Shown in pieces: positions 24,968-33,046 of a stretch of DNA of 64,000 bases (its first letter is position 1; each line of letters starts with the position of its first letter). The DNA is from a virus: positions 1-64,000 of the IMG/VR virus record IMGVR_UViG_3300025009_000896. One strand, 5' to 3'. A program made the position numbers and the translations under genes. The notes under the pieces are model-generated. The model did not search any database. It was not told the origin of the DNA and worked only from the letters and a program-made list of their open reading frames with translations.

Positions 24968-25345
24968 TTAATCTAATTTACCTGTTTGCCTCCACTCGGC
25001 TATGTTACGATCATCATTAATAAAGTCGAGCCTGAAGGTATCTATTGTCTTCCCTCCAACCATTACATAACAAGTGGCCGGGGCCGAAATAAGAAGAGGC
25101 TTAACGTCGTCCTCCTCTCCGTGGAGTATAACCCACGAATACCAGAAATTTTGTGTTGTATCGGTATTTGTTAGCACACTCACCACGTAATCGGGCTTAA
25201 GTTGTGATACCACATCGTCAAAAGACTGCATGGGGTGTGTTACATCATTAAGTTTGCCCTCTCTGTGAGAGATTCGTTCTGCTACAAATAGGTCTGTCTT
25301 ATAGAACCCATCATTTTCTTGTGAAACTACTTTAAGTGTCATCAT
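24968..25345 (-). CDS. Hypothetical protein
   Basis: 125 residues, mixed alpha/beta with W-rich NTDTTQNFWYSWVILHGEEDDVKPLLISAPATCYVMVGG. Unknown. It is the last gene of minus block B. Confidence 0.45.
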   Translation of the reverse strand: MMTLKVVSQENDGFYKTDLFVAERISHREGKLNDVTHPMQSFDDVVSQLKPDYVVSVLTNTDTTQNFWYSWVILHGEEDDVKPLLISAPATCYVMVGGKTIDTFRLDFINDDRNIAEWRQTGKLD

Positions 25346-25439
25346 TTTTCTTCTTTTTTAAGTTATTACTACTACTTACTGCTGCTTATTGATGTAAAGG
25401 TAATAAAAAATCCCAAATACTATCGTACTCAGGATTAGT

Positions 25440-25476
25440 CGGGGTGCCGCCGAGTTCTTTACTCGACCCCTATTTT
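25440..25476. terminator. Terminator-like hairpin
   Basis: Nested stems GGGGT...ACCCC and CGAGT...ACTCG, followed on the plus strand by TATTTTT. It spans the end of the gene at 25470 in the 124-base gap downstream of that gene. Confidence 0.4.
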
Positions 25477-25736
25477 TGTTTAGGTTCTATGGTTTGATGA
25501 TGAAAGCCCGAAGCCCTTTCTGCCGGTTCAAACCTTCTCTTTAACGCTAACCAAATGTTCTCATCGTAGCCTATGTCTACCACATCCCCTGCGAAGTTTA
25601 CCCTTATGTAGTCCTCTAACATTGGGTAGGCATATCTTATACTTGGGTCTTGGGGGTCAAAGAGAAATTCAGATTCATACTCGTGTACTTTTTTTGATTT
25701 ACCTTTAGTGTAGCCGAGGGTTATCTTACCAATCAT
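25470..25736 (-). CDS. Hypothetical protein
   Basis: 88 residues. The C-terminal codons (HHQTIEPKQK) contain a dispersed-motif copy (25479-25497). Unknown role. Confidence 0.45.
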   Translation of the reverse strand: MIGKITLGYTKGKSKKVHEYESEFLFDPQDPSIRYAYPMLEDYIRVNFAGDVVDIGYDENIWLALKRRFEPAERASGFHHQTIEPKQK

Positions 25737-25758
25737 AAGGATGTTTTCTCAAAGATAG

Positions 25759-26040
25759 CTATAATTTAAGTTCTGTGGACTTAACCATCGGAGAAGTGTT
25801 TAGGTATGTGAAACAGAAATCCCGCTTTATACGCTTAACAGAACGGTGAAAGTGCTGGGATAACTTCTTAACGGCTATATTATACCATTCGTCGTGCTGC
25901 TCCTGAGTACACTGATAACGCTGATAGAAGTCACTTGCGTCCGTCCATGGGTTATCCTCAAAAGCCTTTTCAATGGTGATGCCGTGATAGGGAACCATCC
26001 ACCAATTGATTATATCCGCCTCTGTTAATTCTTTTTTCAT
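25759..26040 (-). CDS. Hypothetical protein
   Basis: 93 residues (INWWMVPYHGITIEKAFEDNPWTDASDFYQRYQCTQEQHDEWYN), a pattern seen in phage proteins of unknown role. Dispersed-motif copies sit at both ends: 25763-25781 in the last codons and 26041-26059 abutting the ATG. Confidence 0.5.
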   Translation of the reverse strand: MKKELTEADIINWWMVPYHGITIEKAFEDNPWTDASDFYQRYQCTQEQHDEWYNIAVKKLSQHFHRSVKRIKRDFCFTYLNTSPMVKSTELKL

Positions 26041-26059
26041 AGTTTACGTTCCGTGGTTT
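26041..26059 (-). repeat. Dispersed 18-bp motif at a stop/start junction
   Basis: On the minus strand AAACCACGGAACGTAAACT contains the TAA stop of one gene and runs into the ATG of the next at 26040. Confidence 0.65.
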
Positions 26060-26238
26060 ATGGAATCCATACTTTCTATTACTCTGTGATGCTCTGAGTT
26101 TACGTTCACCGGTTTGACGGGCATCTTCTTGCCCTCATCGGTGTCTATCAGCTTTAAGGCACGGATGATGTCATCAATATCAACCTCTTCAAAGTCGGCA
26201 TTAGCGCAAGCCTGCCGTATTTGTTTTTCAGTCCACAT
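26044..26238 (-). CDS. Hypothetical protein
   Basis: 64 residues from ATG 26238 (MWTEKQIRQACANADFEEVDIDDIIRALKLIDTD); a TTG start at 26256 is possible. Acidic and helical. Unknown. Confidence 0.45.
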   Translation of the reverse strand: MWTEKQIRQACANADFEEVDIDDIIRALKLIDTDEGKKMPVKPVNVNSEHHRVIESMDSINHGT

Positions 26239-26326
26239 CCCTGTTCTTGCTTTCAAATCTTATTCCTAATACCATTCCTATTACAAAGATGGCGGCTACG
26301 CAGATAATGATTCCTAATGTGCTCAT
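26228..26326 (-). CDS. 32-residue membrane peptide
   Basis: ATG at 26326 encodes MSTLGIIICVAAIFVIGMVLG plus a short charged tail, stop TGA at 26228. One membrane helix. A dispersed-motif copy (26327-26345) abuts the start, as for larger genes in this block. Confidence 0.5.
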   Translation of the reverse strand: MSTLGIIICVAAIFVIGMVLGIRFESKNRDVD

Positions 26327-26443
26327 AATTTATGTTATTTGGTTTATAAAGCAAAGATATGCAATGTATTTGACAATTCCAAAAAAAGTTAATTATTTTG
26401 TTTATCTTTGTACCTGAATCAACCAACAGAAACTTTTTATAAT

Positions 26444-26710
26444 ATGAAAATTCTTCCTACACTACTCTTGGTCGAAGACCACAAAGAAGCAGAGACAAAA
26501 ACAGAATCAGGAATCTTTATCCCCGTAACAACCAAAACTAATCAGATGAAGGGTAAGGTTATGTTCTGTGGAAAAGGCACTTCAGAATTGGAGATGATCT
26601 ACGAAGTCGGGGACATGGTTATTTATAAACCCAACTCCGGCAGAGAGGTAGAAGTAGAAGACAAGAAACTAAGGCTCTTGGACATCAGAGAGATTCTCTT
26701 CGGGCTTTAA
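26444..26710 (+). CDS. groES: GroES-like co-chaperonin
   Basis: 88 residues from ATG 26444 (the frame opens at a TTG at 26408, inside the -7 box TATCTTTG at 26403-26410). LLVEDHKEAETKTESGIFIPVTTK, GKVMFCGKG, YEVGDMVIYKPNSGREVEVEDKKLRLLDIREIL follow the Cpn10 pattern closely, including the mobile loop region. It should cap host GroEL, as gp31 of T4 does, probably for capsid folding. It is a single plus gene inside a minus block, with its own promoter. Confidence 0.8.
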   Translation: MKILPTLLLVEDHKEAETKTESGIFIPVTTKTNQMKGKVMFCGKGTSELEMIYEVGDMVIYKPNSGREVEVEDKKLRLLDIREILFGL

Positions 26711-26941
26711 ACTCAAACCAACCAACCGACCCTCCAATTCTACCATCTCTCGTAGTATGCGCTGAGTAAGGTAGAATTGCGATTGAAGCTCCTTGTCAGG
26801 GTATGCACCTTCGGCAAGGAGTTTCTGTTGTTCGGCGGGCAAGGCGGTAAGCACCTTACTTTTTAGTAACTTACTGTTCCGTAACACTTCCAATCTCTTT
26901 ACTATGACCTTCTTAGCCCTGCGCTTCGCTGCTCTGTCCAT
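26669..26941 (-). CDS. Hypothetical helical protein
   Basis: About 90 residues from ATG 26941 (GTG at 26947 possible). Basic N-terminus (MDRAAKRRAKKVIVKRLEVL) then helices. Converges with groES, overlapping its last 42 bases. Confidence 0.45.
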   Translation of the reverse strand: MDRAAKRRAKKVIVKRLEVLRNSKLLKSKVLTALPAEQQKLLAEGAYPDKELQSQFYLTQRILREMVELEGRLVGLSLKPEENLSDVQEP

Positions 26942-27098
26942 TATCACCTATTCTGCAATTAACACACAAATCTTTGCCCGGCAACAATTTCCACATCCAC
27001 ACAAAAAACATTATCCCAGCATGGGCGTCCATTGCAACATTTTGCGTTCCGCATTTATCGCAAATAATTGTCACCAACCCGTCTTCTGTTTTTATCAT
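26913..27098 (-). CDS. Zinc-ribbon hypothetical protein
   Basis: 61 residues with CDKCG (about 13-17) and CVNC (about 45-48), a two-knuckle zinc ribbon around a hydrophobic stretch. Overlaps the glycosyltransferase upstream by 4 bases. Confidence 0.5.
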   Translation of the reverse strand: MIKTEDGLVTIICDKCGTQNVAMDAHAGIMFFVWMWKLLPGKDLCVNCRIGDNGQSSEAQG

Positions 27099-28090
27099 AT
27101 CGTATAGTTAAACTCCTTTAAGTAATCGTTAATACTCCTTGTCGTCAATCTCTCGTTTCGCTCTCTGACCTCTTTTACGGCAGACATATTGACCTTGATG
27201 TAATGATTAGCAAGGTTATACTGCAACAACGGAAGGCCGTGAGCGTGAAAGTTATGTTCTATGTATTGTTTAAGTTCTTTGGTTTCCTCATATGGAAACA
27301 TTGTATAAAGCATAAACAGCTTATTCCACCACTTCATCTCTAACCTGCCCATCCTGTCTATCGGCCTACCAAAGACGTGCCCTGTTTCAAAGTCGGGCAA
27401 GATAAGGCTGTCACCCCCATACAGGTAGTTTTTGATAGACAGATAAGGCTCTAGGGCTCCCCAAATAGAGTGTCCTCTGAATCTTATGCCCTCTTTAGTG
27501 TCAAATCCACCTAACTTAAGATACCATTCTCTTGTAGTGAAGTAGAAGGCTCCGTGAAGGTTAGAGATAGGGGTTATGTCCGTTGGTTTGGTATTTCTCC
27601 ACTTGCTCTCTATAATGTCAAAATAAGCTGGCTTTTGACGTAGTGTGCTGTTGAGCGGCAAGCTGTCCTTATCCATCTTAAACACAAGGTCAGCACCATA
27701 ACGCCTTACATTAGCAGGGTCGTCAACCTCTAAGTTTTCGGGGCTCAAACCAACGCAAGTAGAACACAAGATTGAATTAGGATATTCAGATGCGTACTTA
27801 ACCACATAATCGAACCAATGTCCGTTCTTTACCATTACATCTGAAGCCGTCAAGACTAAGATATCCCCCGTTGCGTGTTCCGCAGCCCTGTCAAACGAAT
27901 ACCCTACACCCCTGTTGTGATTGTTGGTGATGAGTTTTATCCTTGGGTCTTTGTCTAACACCGGAGGATGGTAGGAGCCGTCATCAACGACTATGAACTC
28001 TACGTCATCGTTATGATACTCCCTAAGCCTCTTGAGTGTTATACCAAGATACTCGTGGTCGTTGTAGAATGGGAGGAGAACGCTTATCAT
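27095..28090 (-). CDS. Family 2 glycosyltransferase
   Basis: 331 residues, GT-A fold. MISVLLPFYNDHEYLGITLKRL at the start and FIVVDDGS (about 33-40) give the nucleotide-sugar site; GDILVLTASDVMVKNG holds a DXD-equivalent; WYLKLGGFDTKEGIRFRG resembles the acceptor-side GGFDE region. Two dispersed-motif copies lie inside it. It is separated from the main sugar cassette at 36-44.5 kb but may act with it. Confidence 0.75.
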   Translation of the reverse strand: MISVLLPFYNDHEYLGITLKRLREYHNDDVEFIVVDDGSYHPPVLDKDPRIKLITNNHNRGVGYSFDRAAEHATGDILVLTASDVMVKNGHWFDYVVKYASEYPNSILCSTCVGLSPENLEVDDPANVRRYGADLVFKMDKDSLPLNSTLRQKPAYFDIIESKWRNTKPTDITPISNLHGAFYFTTREWYLKLGGFDTKEGIRFRGHSIWGALEPYLSIKNYLYGGDSLILPDFETGHVFGRPIDRMGRLEMKWWNKLFMLYTMFPYEETKELKQYIEHNFHAHGLPLLQYNLANHYIKVNMSAVKEVRERNERLTTRSINDYLKEFNYTI

Positions 28091-28124
28091 ATCTGGAAAT
28101 TATGTGTAATACCAATTGCGATTT

Positions 28125-29162
28125 TTAGTGATTAGTAAATTCCCTTAGAAAAGACTCTTTTTGCTCAACAGACCAAGTACAACTATAATTAGTAAGAAGT
28201 TTTAATATTTCATCCAATGGCCTTGTCTTAAGGAAGCGCATCTGATATTCGTTTGGGAATTTTTCCCAATGGAGTGTTTTAAATTGGTTGTCGGACTGAA
28301 TCAAACCATATAAGAAGTCTAAGGTTTTATTATTAAAGTTCCTTAAGTTTTCAGAGATAAATTTATTAACTTCGTCATAGTTTAATATCCTTGTTTCCAT
28401 ACCAATTAGACACTCTCCCAACAAAATTAGCTGCTCGCTTGATATGTTTTTATTATGCTTTGGCAAAGCAAAAAGATAATAGTAATTAGGTGTTCTCCTT
28501 TTAATGCTACTGAGCAACATTTCAAAAACATCGTCTTGTAAAATACAAGGGCTTCTCATTATCAGATCATGTGGCATATTGGTTTTCCCCGCCCCATATT
28601 CAATCCAATATTGCCCTATTCCGAAAATACATCCATTTGTATTATAGTTGGGTTCTCTGACGTACTGTATTACCTCCTCTTTTGTATAATCAAAAGGCAT
28701 TTTAAACGATTCTATAAACAACACGTCCTTTGTACAATCAGACATTATAATTTTGAGTAAATTAACTACAACCTCTTTTTTTGAATAAAAGTTTACTGCT
28801 AAGTGTACGGCAAGGCTACCGTCGTTTCGGTTACAATACCATCCGTTAGCCTCTTTTTCAATATTAAAGATATTTAATAATATCCTTTCAATAAAAAGAA
28901 ACTGATTTTGCTGCTTACTTTTAAAGTATCCTTGGCCGTCATCTTCTGATCGTTTTATTTTAGCAAACTCAGCTCTTAAGTAATCAAGTAGTCCTATTGC
29001 TATTTTTGAGTTGTCTACCTGTTTTTTTAGAATAGACATTTCCTTATATTGTTCCGAGTTTATGTTTAGAGCGTCTATTAGCTCTCTTTCTAATGATCCA
29101 ATTTTTTCTGCAATTTGCTTAGACGCAAATTCGTTTAAATCAATTTCTAATAAATTATCCAT
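28125..29162 (-). CDS. Hypothetical protein, 345 residues
   Basis: N-terminal coiled-coil (about 1-55), then an alpha/beta region with FGIGQYWIEYGAGKTNMPHD, and a helical C-terminus (ILKLLTNYSCTW). I do not recognise the family. It is more AT-rich than its neighbours and rich in Ile, Asn and Lys, which may mean recent acquisition. Confidence 0.5.
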   Translation of the reverse strand: MDNLLEIDLNEFASKQIAEKIGSLERELIDALNINSEQYKEMSILKKQVDNSKIAIGLLDYLRAEFAKIKRSEDDGQGYFKSKQQNQFLFIERILLNIFNIEKEANGWYCNRNDGSLAVHLAVNFYSKKEVVVNLLKIIMSDCTKDVLFIESFKMPFDYTKEEVIQYVREPNYNTNGCIFGIGQYWIEYGAGKTNMPHDLIMRSPCILQDDVFEMLLSSIKRRTPNYYYLFALPKHNKNISSEQLILLGECLIGMETRILNYDEVNKFISENLRNFNNKTLDFLYGLIQSDNQFKTLHWEKFPNEYQMRFLKTRPLDEILKLLTNYSCTWSVEQKESFLREFTNH

Positions 29163-29173
29163 AACTTTATTTA

Positions 29174-29920
29174 TTAAATTACCATTGCTATAAACCTTCT
29201 CTGCACTGCGTAGTACAGCTTGCCGTTATCAAAGTGGGCGTTGTAGCCCTGCCGCTCTAAGGGAATAGGCTTCGTCCCCGGAAGGAACAATACCTCATCG
29301 CCCTCTTCTAAGTCTTCAAAGTCTGTCCAAGTCTTGTTCTCGTACTCAATATTACAGGAGCCACAGTATTTTATATGTCCTCTGGTTTCGTCTATCTTCG
29401 CCTCGGATAGCACATCCAAGGAACCTAAACTCTTCTGTTTAACTTTCTCTATTATGCAGTACCCGTTAAGACAGATAACATCCTCTACCCACTTACTATC
29501 GAACTTACTTACCCACCTCCTTCTTTTTGCCACGAACATATCGTCATATGGTATAAGCCTATAAACTGATTCCTCTGTTCTTATCTCTGCACAGTTGGTA
29601 GCAGCCATAGGGTTAAACCATACTAAGTCATCTTCTTTTATCTCTATGGTTGACCTCCATGACGGGGAGAACGAATCATTCCTTTTGAAATAAAACTTCT
29701 CAGGCACCTTGACTACCCTACCGTACACGTCTGCCACGTCTGCTATGTGGTTATCCTTACCCTCGGCATACTGTATGTCTTTGTTAAAGCCTACGATGAT
29801 GCCCGATACCGTCTTCTGCTCTTCTTTAGCCTGCGGTATCTCTACCAACACAAGGTTGTGATAAGGCATCTTAATGTTGGCAAGTTCTGCCTCGGTTAGG
29901 TTAGTCTTGTTGATTTCCAT
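29174..29920 (-). CDS. Tandem GroES-like protein
   Basis: 248 residues that read as two Cpn10-like barrels. Unit 1: NLVLVEIPQAKEEQKTVSGIIV, YGRVVKVPE, IKEDDLVWFNP, VYRLIPYDDMFVAKR (about 24-135). Unit 2: LNGYCIIEKVKQKSLGSLDVL, GHIKYCGS, LEEGDEVLFLPG, LYYAVQRRFIAMVI (about 150-248). It may be a structural or chaperone partner of the canonical GroES at 26444. A dispersed motif (29413-29430) lies in unit 2. Confidence 0.6.
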   Translation of the reverse strand: MEINKTNLTEAELANIKMPYHNLVLVEIPQAKEEQKTVSGIIVGFNKDIQYAEGKDNHIADVADVYGRVVKVPEKFYFKRNDSFSPSWRSTIEIKEDDLVWFNPMAATNCAEIRTEESVYRLIPYDDMFVAKRRRWVSKFDSKWVEDVICLNGYCIIEKVKQKSLGSLDVLSEAKIDETRGHIKYCGSCNIEYENKTWTDFEDLEEGDEVLFLPGTKPIPLERQGYNAHFDNGKLYYAVQRRFIAMVI

Positions 29921-30269
29921 GAGGGAACCCCTTTAAGTTATCAGAGGCACGATACTTGATCTTTTTATCTATCGTAGCCTTCTCTATCATTTTTTCTAAG
30001 TCAGTGCCCTTGCAGTTCCAAAACAGAATAGCAGTTCCCGTTAGCCCCATGAAGCTCTCTTCCGTTAACCACATAGATGCAGTAGCTTCTCGTCCCGAAG
30101 ATTTTATGTTTTCAACCGCAAGTATATATCCTTCATCGTTTTCTAATGTAGATATGCTAACAATTCTATTGTCGGAAAACACCGCCTGTACAAAATCGGT
30201 TATAGCAATCTCCCTCTCGTTAGGAGAACCCGTTGCTACCGTTACGTGTCCATAGTTATTCTGCTCCAT
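29901..30269 (-). CDS. Hypothetical protein
   Basis: 122 residues from ATG 30269 (MEQNNYGHVTVATGSPNEREIAITDF); a longer frame to 30323 overlaps the upstream gene. Pattern suggests an alpha/beta sandwich. Unknown. Confidence 0.45.
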   Translation of the reverse strand: MEQNNYGHVTVATGSPNEREIAITDFVQAVFSDNRIVSISTLENDEGYILAVENIKSSGREATASMWLTEESFMGLTGTAILFWNCKGTDLEKMIEKATIDKKIKYRASDNLKGFPHGNQQD

Positions 30270-30501
30270 ACAATACCTCCACGTCTTTTTCGTCTGACAC
30301 CCACAGGCTATAACCCTTCTCAAAGCTCACCAAGTACCCCTTGCCGTCCTCTATTATCTCCACCACCTTGTCGGCTGTATTCACCGGCAGGTGGACGGTC
30401 ATGCCCACAGCATAGGTTACGGTTATCTCAGTAGGGAACCTGTTGTCCTTATTGTACCCTGTTGTTTTTCTCTGATAGCTTATGGCCTCTATTTTTCTCA
30501 T
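30256..30501 (-). CDS. Hypothetical protein
   Basis: 81 residues, beta-rich (VTYAVGMTVHLPVNTADKVVEIIEDGKGYLVSF), SH3- or OB-like by eye. The start overlaps the upstream stop within a dispersed-motif copy (30500-30518). Confidence 0.45.
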   Translation of the reverse strand: MRKIEAISYQRKTTGYNKDNRFPTEITVTYAVGMTVHLPVNTADKVVEIIEDGKGYLVSFEKGYSLWVSDEKDVEVLYGAE

Positions 30502-30752
30502 TTAGGTTCGTTGGATTTGATGTTTAACCAATATTGATAAACGCCCTCAATGTCCCTTTCAGTCCCATCATCATCAAAAAACATGATCTTCCCAGCATCA
30601 TTTGGGGCACAACCCTCACAACCTATTTCATCTTGCCACATAAACCACTCGATAAACTCCATGACGTGAGCAGTAATAGCATCGGCAGACCATTCTGCGC
30701 CATCAGTAGTTTCTTCGTGTGCTTTGATAAGTTGCAGTATCTTTTCTCTCAT
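30498..30752 (-). CDS. Hypothetical acidic protein
   Basis: About 84 residues from MREKILQLIKAHEE at 30752; an earlier start at 30791 would overlap the SSB-like gene. Its last codons (IKSNEPK) form a dispersed-motif copy. Confidence 0.45.
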   Translation of the reverse strand: MREKILQLIKAHEETTDGAEWSADAITAHVMEFIEWFMWQDEIGCEGCAPNDAGKIMFFDDDGTERDIEGVYQYWLNIKSNEPK

Positions 30753-30765
30753 AACTATCTGAATA

Positions 30766-31179
30766 TCAAAACGGTAATTCACTGTTGTCATCCTCGGGTG
30801 GGTCTAATAGCCTCGTATCGCTGATGACCGCATCAATCTTCCCGTCCTTAGCCGGAGTCTTGGCGGGCGCATCTGCCACTTCCTTGGCCACGTCATAAGC
30901 CTTAAGCTCGGTGAAGTGCATAGTCTTATCCTTGCCCTTGAACTCATGCCCGGCCAAAGAGAATTTGACGGTCAGTTTATCTCCGGGACGAACCGAATCC
31001 AGCAAACTTATCTTATCATTAACAAGAATAAACTCTGGTGTCTCTAACCATGATGATGTTCCTGCATCTTCTCTTATTGCTAACCTAAAAGATATCTTCT
31101 TAAAGGTTGACGTTGTACTCTCGAACTTATTTCCTATCTCTAAGAGATGTCCTGTTACTTCTAATTTGTTGTTACTCAT
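30766..31179 (-). CDS. SSB-like protein (DUF3127 type)
   Basis: 137 residues: an OB-fold-like N-terminal part (VTGHLLEIGNKFESTTSTFKKISFRLAIRE, VRPGDKLTVKFSLAGHEFKGKDKTMHFTELKAYDV), a linker rich in Ala, Pro and Lys, and an acidic tip ending DDNSELPF, like the protein-docking tail of SSB. It probably binds single-stranded DNA during phage replication. A dispersed-motif copy (31181-31199) abuts the start. Confidence 0.65.
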   Translation of the reverse strand: MSNNKLEVTGHLLEIGNKFESTTSTFKKISFRLAIREDAGTSSWLETPEFILVNDKISLLDSVRPGDKLTVKFSLAGHEFKGKDKTMHFTELKAYDVAKEVADAPAKTPAKDGKIDAVISDTRLLDPPEDDNSELPF

Positions 31180-31200
31180 TATTTATGTTTGTTGGTTTTA

Positions 31201-31671
31201 TTATATGATTGTTTTCTTGTAGTCTGCAAGATTAACAATGTTCATTCTGCTAATAATGTCGTTCTTTGCTGCACGGTATGCTTGATTAGCCTCATTGCGT
31301 TTTGACTCAATAGACTTAAGTTCGGACATGAGTAAGGCATTTTCTTCCTTCTGCAACATATATGACTTGATATCGTAATCTGATACCTGAATCTGCTCTC
31401 CATTTTTTTCAGCAATAAACCTGCCGTCTTTTCTTATACCGATGATTTTTAGTGGTAAGTATTCCCTACCATATTCTGCGGGGATGGGGACAACAACAAA
31501 TGGGATAAACCCCGTATTCGTCTTTTTATAGTCATCAATAAACTTCTTTACAGCAGTAAACGACGAACTCTCCTTCGTATTTTCATCAGTAACAATACAC
31601 TGAAATTTCTCATGGGTAGTATCGAACTCTATGTCAAACCCCCGGTAGTTTTCTATTAAAATTTTACTCAT
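31201..31671 (-). CDS. Hypothetical protein with C-terminal coiled-coil
   Basis: 156 residues. The N-terminal ~100 are beta-rich (ILIENYRGFDIEFDTTHEKFQCIV); the end is a coiled-coil (KEENALLMSELKSIESKRNEA). A common phage type with unknown role. Confidence 0.5.
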   Translation of the reverse strand: MSKILIENYRGFDIEFDTTHEKFQCIVTDENTKESSSFTAVKKFIDDYKKTNTGFIPFVVVPIPAEYGREYLPLKIIGIRKDGRFIAEKNGEQIQVSDYDIKSYMLQKEENALLMSELKSIESKRNEANQAYRAAKNDIISRMNIVNLADYKKTII

Positions 31672-31675
31672 AATT

Positions 31676-31771
31676 TTATTTTTTACTCCTTTTGTTATCT
31701 AATAGCACGCCTATCCAAATCACAAGCAGCACTGTTGCCAAAAGTAATAAGTATTCTAACGTGTCGCTCAT
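31676..31771 (-). CDS. 31-residue membrane peptide
   Basis: ATG at 31771, overlap of 4 bases with the upstream stop (ATGA), encodes an acidic N-terminus, one membrane helix (LLLLATVLLVIWIGVLL) and a basic tail. Same build as the peptide at 26228-26326. Confidence 0.5.
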   Translation of the reverse strand: MSDTLEYLLLLATVLLVIWIGVLLDNKRSKK

Positions 31772-32052
31772 AGCCCACAGATTTTGCGGTCTTCGTTGTT
31801 CATGTACTCCACTCCATCAAGTAACTCCCCGCGCCACTCTTTCTTAAATGGGAACCACAGCCTTTGCATAGCATCCCAAAGGTCGTTGCCGCTAACCCAC
31901 TCACAAAATACCATATCCTGCACCCGCCCCTTCTCGTCATAATATGTTACACAATCGCATGAGTGGCTATGGTGACAATAAAGAACGTGTGTTTCCGTAC
32001 TCGCATAAGACCCTTCGGATTGGTAGGTGGTTTTTACTGTTGTGTGGCTCAT
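31768..32052 (-). CDS. Hypothetical protein
   Basis: 94 residues with YCHHSHSCDCVTYY near residue 30 (possible metal site). First gene after the promoter at 32070-32101. Unknown. Confidence 0.5.
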   Translation of the reverse strand: MSHTTVKTTYQSEGSYASTETHVLYCHHSHSCDCVTYYDEKGRVQDMVFCEWVSGNDLWDAMQRLWFPFKKEWRGELLDGVEYMNNEDRKICGL

Positions 32053-32069
32053 AGTTTCTGTTTATTCAG

Positions 32070-32101
32070 CAAAGATATATATTCAATTCGAGATTTGCAA
32101 A
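32070..32101 (-). promoter_or_regulatory. Bacteroidota-type promoter
   Basis: Minus strand: TTTG (32101-32098), 20-nt spacer, TATCTTTG (32077-32070), 17 bases before the ATG at 32052. It lies just below the stop of the DUF559 gene. Confidence 0.75.
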
Positions 32102-32108
32102 TTTATTT

Positions 32109-32513
32109 TTAAGCTCCTTGGAGGTTAGGGTTTGCAAAGCCCCTATATGCGTTTCCCTTTCCCAACGCAGACCTAAATTCCTTTATGGTACGGTCTTGTA
32201 TATTTAATAATTGAGTTATATCAAACGTTTCCACATCTTCATTTTTTATTCTCATTACCTTAAGCCCACACTTTTTAACAAACCCGTCCCTACTACGATC
32301 ATATCGCTGTGCTAATTGGTGACATCCACCATCAATCTCTATATTTAACATTTTTAGCGGCAAAACAAAGTCTAAAATGTAAAAGCCCAATATCATTTGG
32401 CATTTATAATCTACCCCAATAGTTTTTAGTTTCCCCTCAAACAATCCCTCGGAGGGGGTCTTCTTCGTTATTAGTCTTCTCTTATGTTGTTTTAATTGTT
32501 TCGCAGTTTGCAT
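32109..32513 (-). CDS. DUF559/Vsr-like endonuclease-fold protein
   Basis: 134 residues. TPSEGLFEGKLKTIGVDYKCQMILGFYILDFVLPLKMLNIEIDGGCHQLAQRYDRSRDGFVKKCGLKVMRIKNEDV follows the DUF559 pattern: E-x-K helix, YILDFVLP strand with the catalytic-type Asp, and EIDGGCH. Related to very-short-patch repair nucleases; it may nick or degrade DNA. Confidence 0.7.
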   Translation of the reverse strand: MQTAKQLKQHKRRLITKKTPSEGLFEGKLKTIGVDYKCQMILGFYILDFVLPLKMLNIEIDGGCHQLAQRYDRSRDGFVKKCGLKVMRIKNEDVETFDITQLLNIQDRTIKEFRSALGKGNAYRGFANPNLQGA

Positions 32514-32691
32514 ATTTTATCATTTTGCGCCCGCCCCCGGCAAGCAATTCTCTCGTGTTTTTGGTGTTTAATGTAAAAAACTCAAAAAGCAGAAGCATTT
32601 TATTTACTTTTATTTCTTTTAATTTACTTTCATTTACTTTAATTGCATAGATATATGTATGCGTTCGCATCAAATGCCCACTAATTGTCAT
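32482..32691 (-). CDS. Doubtful ORF with AT-rich direct repeats
   Basis: 69-codon frame that starts in the stop of the DUF4373 gene (ATGACAATTAG) and overlaps the DUF559 start by 32 bases. About 32570-32640 holds several AAAGTAAAT-like direct repeats. It may be a gene, or simply a 160-base spacer with iteron-like repeats. Confidence 0.3.
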   Translation of the reverse strand: MTISGHLMRTHTYIYAIKVNESKLKEIKVNKMLLLFEFFTLNTKNTRELLAGGGRKMIKYANCETIKTT

Positions 32692-33046
32692 TTAGCTGTT
32701 TTTTACGCTCTCTTTCCCACCTTTCCAGTGCAGCCTTCCTTGCCGCCTCAGATTTTTCTTTTCTTAGATCAAGTCTTTTCAGCACTGATTCACTATAAAA
32801 AATATCATCATCACATTTAAAAAGGCCGTAGTTCCGTATAATGCCACCTATGCGGTCGCATGATTCCTTGAAATCAACGGACATAAGTTTAACAAACTTT
32901 AATGGGAGATACCCGCCTTCCTCATAAAGCATTTCTATTAAACACCAATAAATTCCAAGGCCCACCATGCCCTCGTTAATAAACAAGTCCCTCATTTTTG
33001 GATCACTACGCGCATTGTAGTCGTGGGAAAAATACTCTTTACTCAT
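32681..33046 (-). CDS. DUF4373 replication-associated protein
   Basis: 121 residues from ATG 33046 (MSKEYFSHDYNARSDPKMRDLFINEGMVGLGIYWCLIEMLYEEGGYLP), the characteristic DUF4373 (Lin1244/1753-like) start seen in phage replication proteins. The C-terminus is basic and helical. It probably helps load the replisome; DnaB is encoded at 46340. Confidence 0.7.
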   Translation of the reverse strand: MSKEYFSHDYNARSDPKMRDLFINEGMVGLGIYWCLIEMLYEEGGYLPLKFVKLMSVDFKESCDRIGGIIRNYGLFKCDDDIFYSESVLKRLDLRKEKSEAARKAALERWERERKKQLNDN

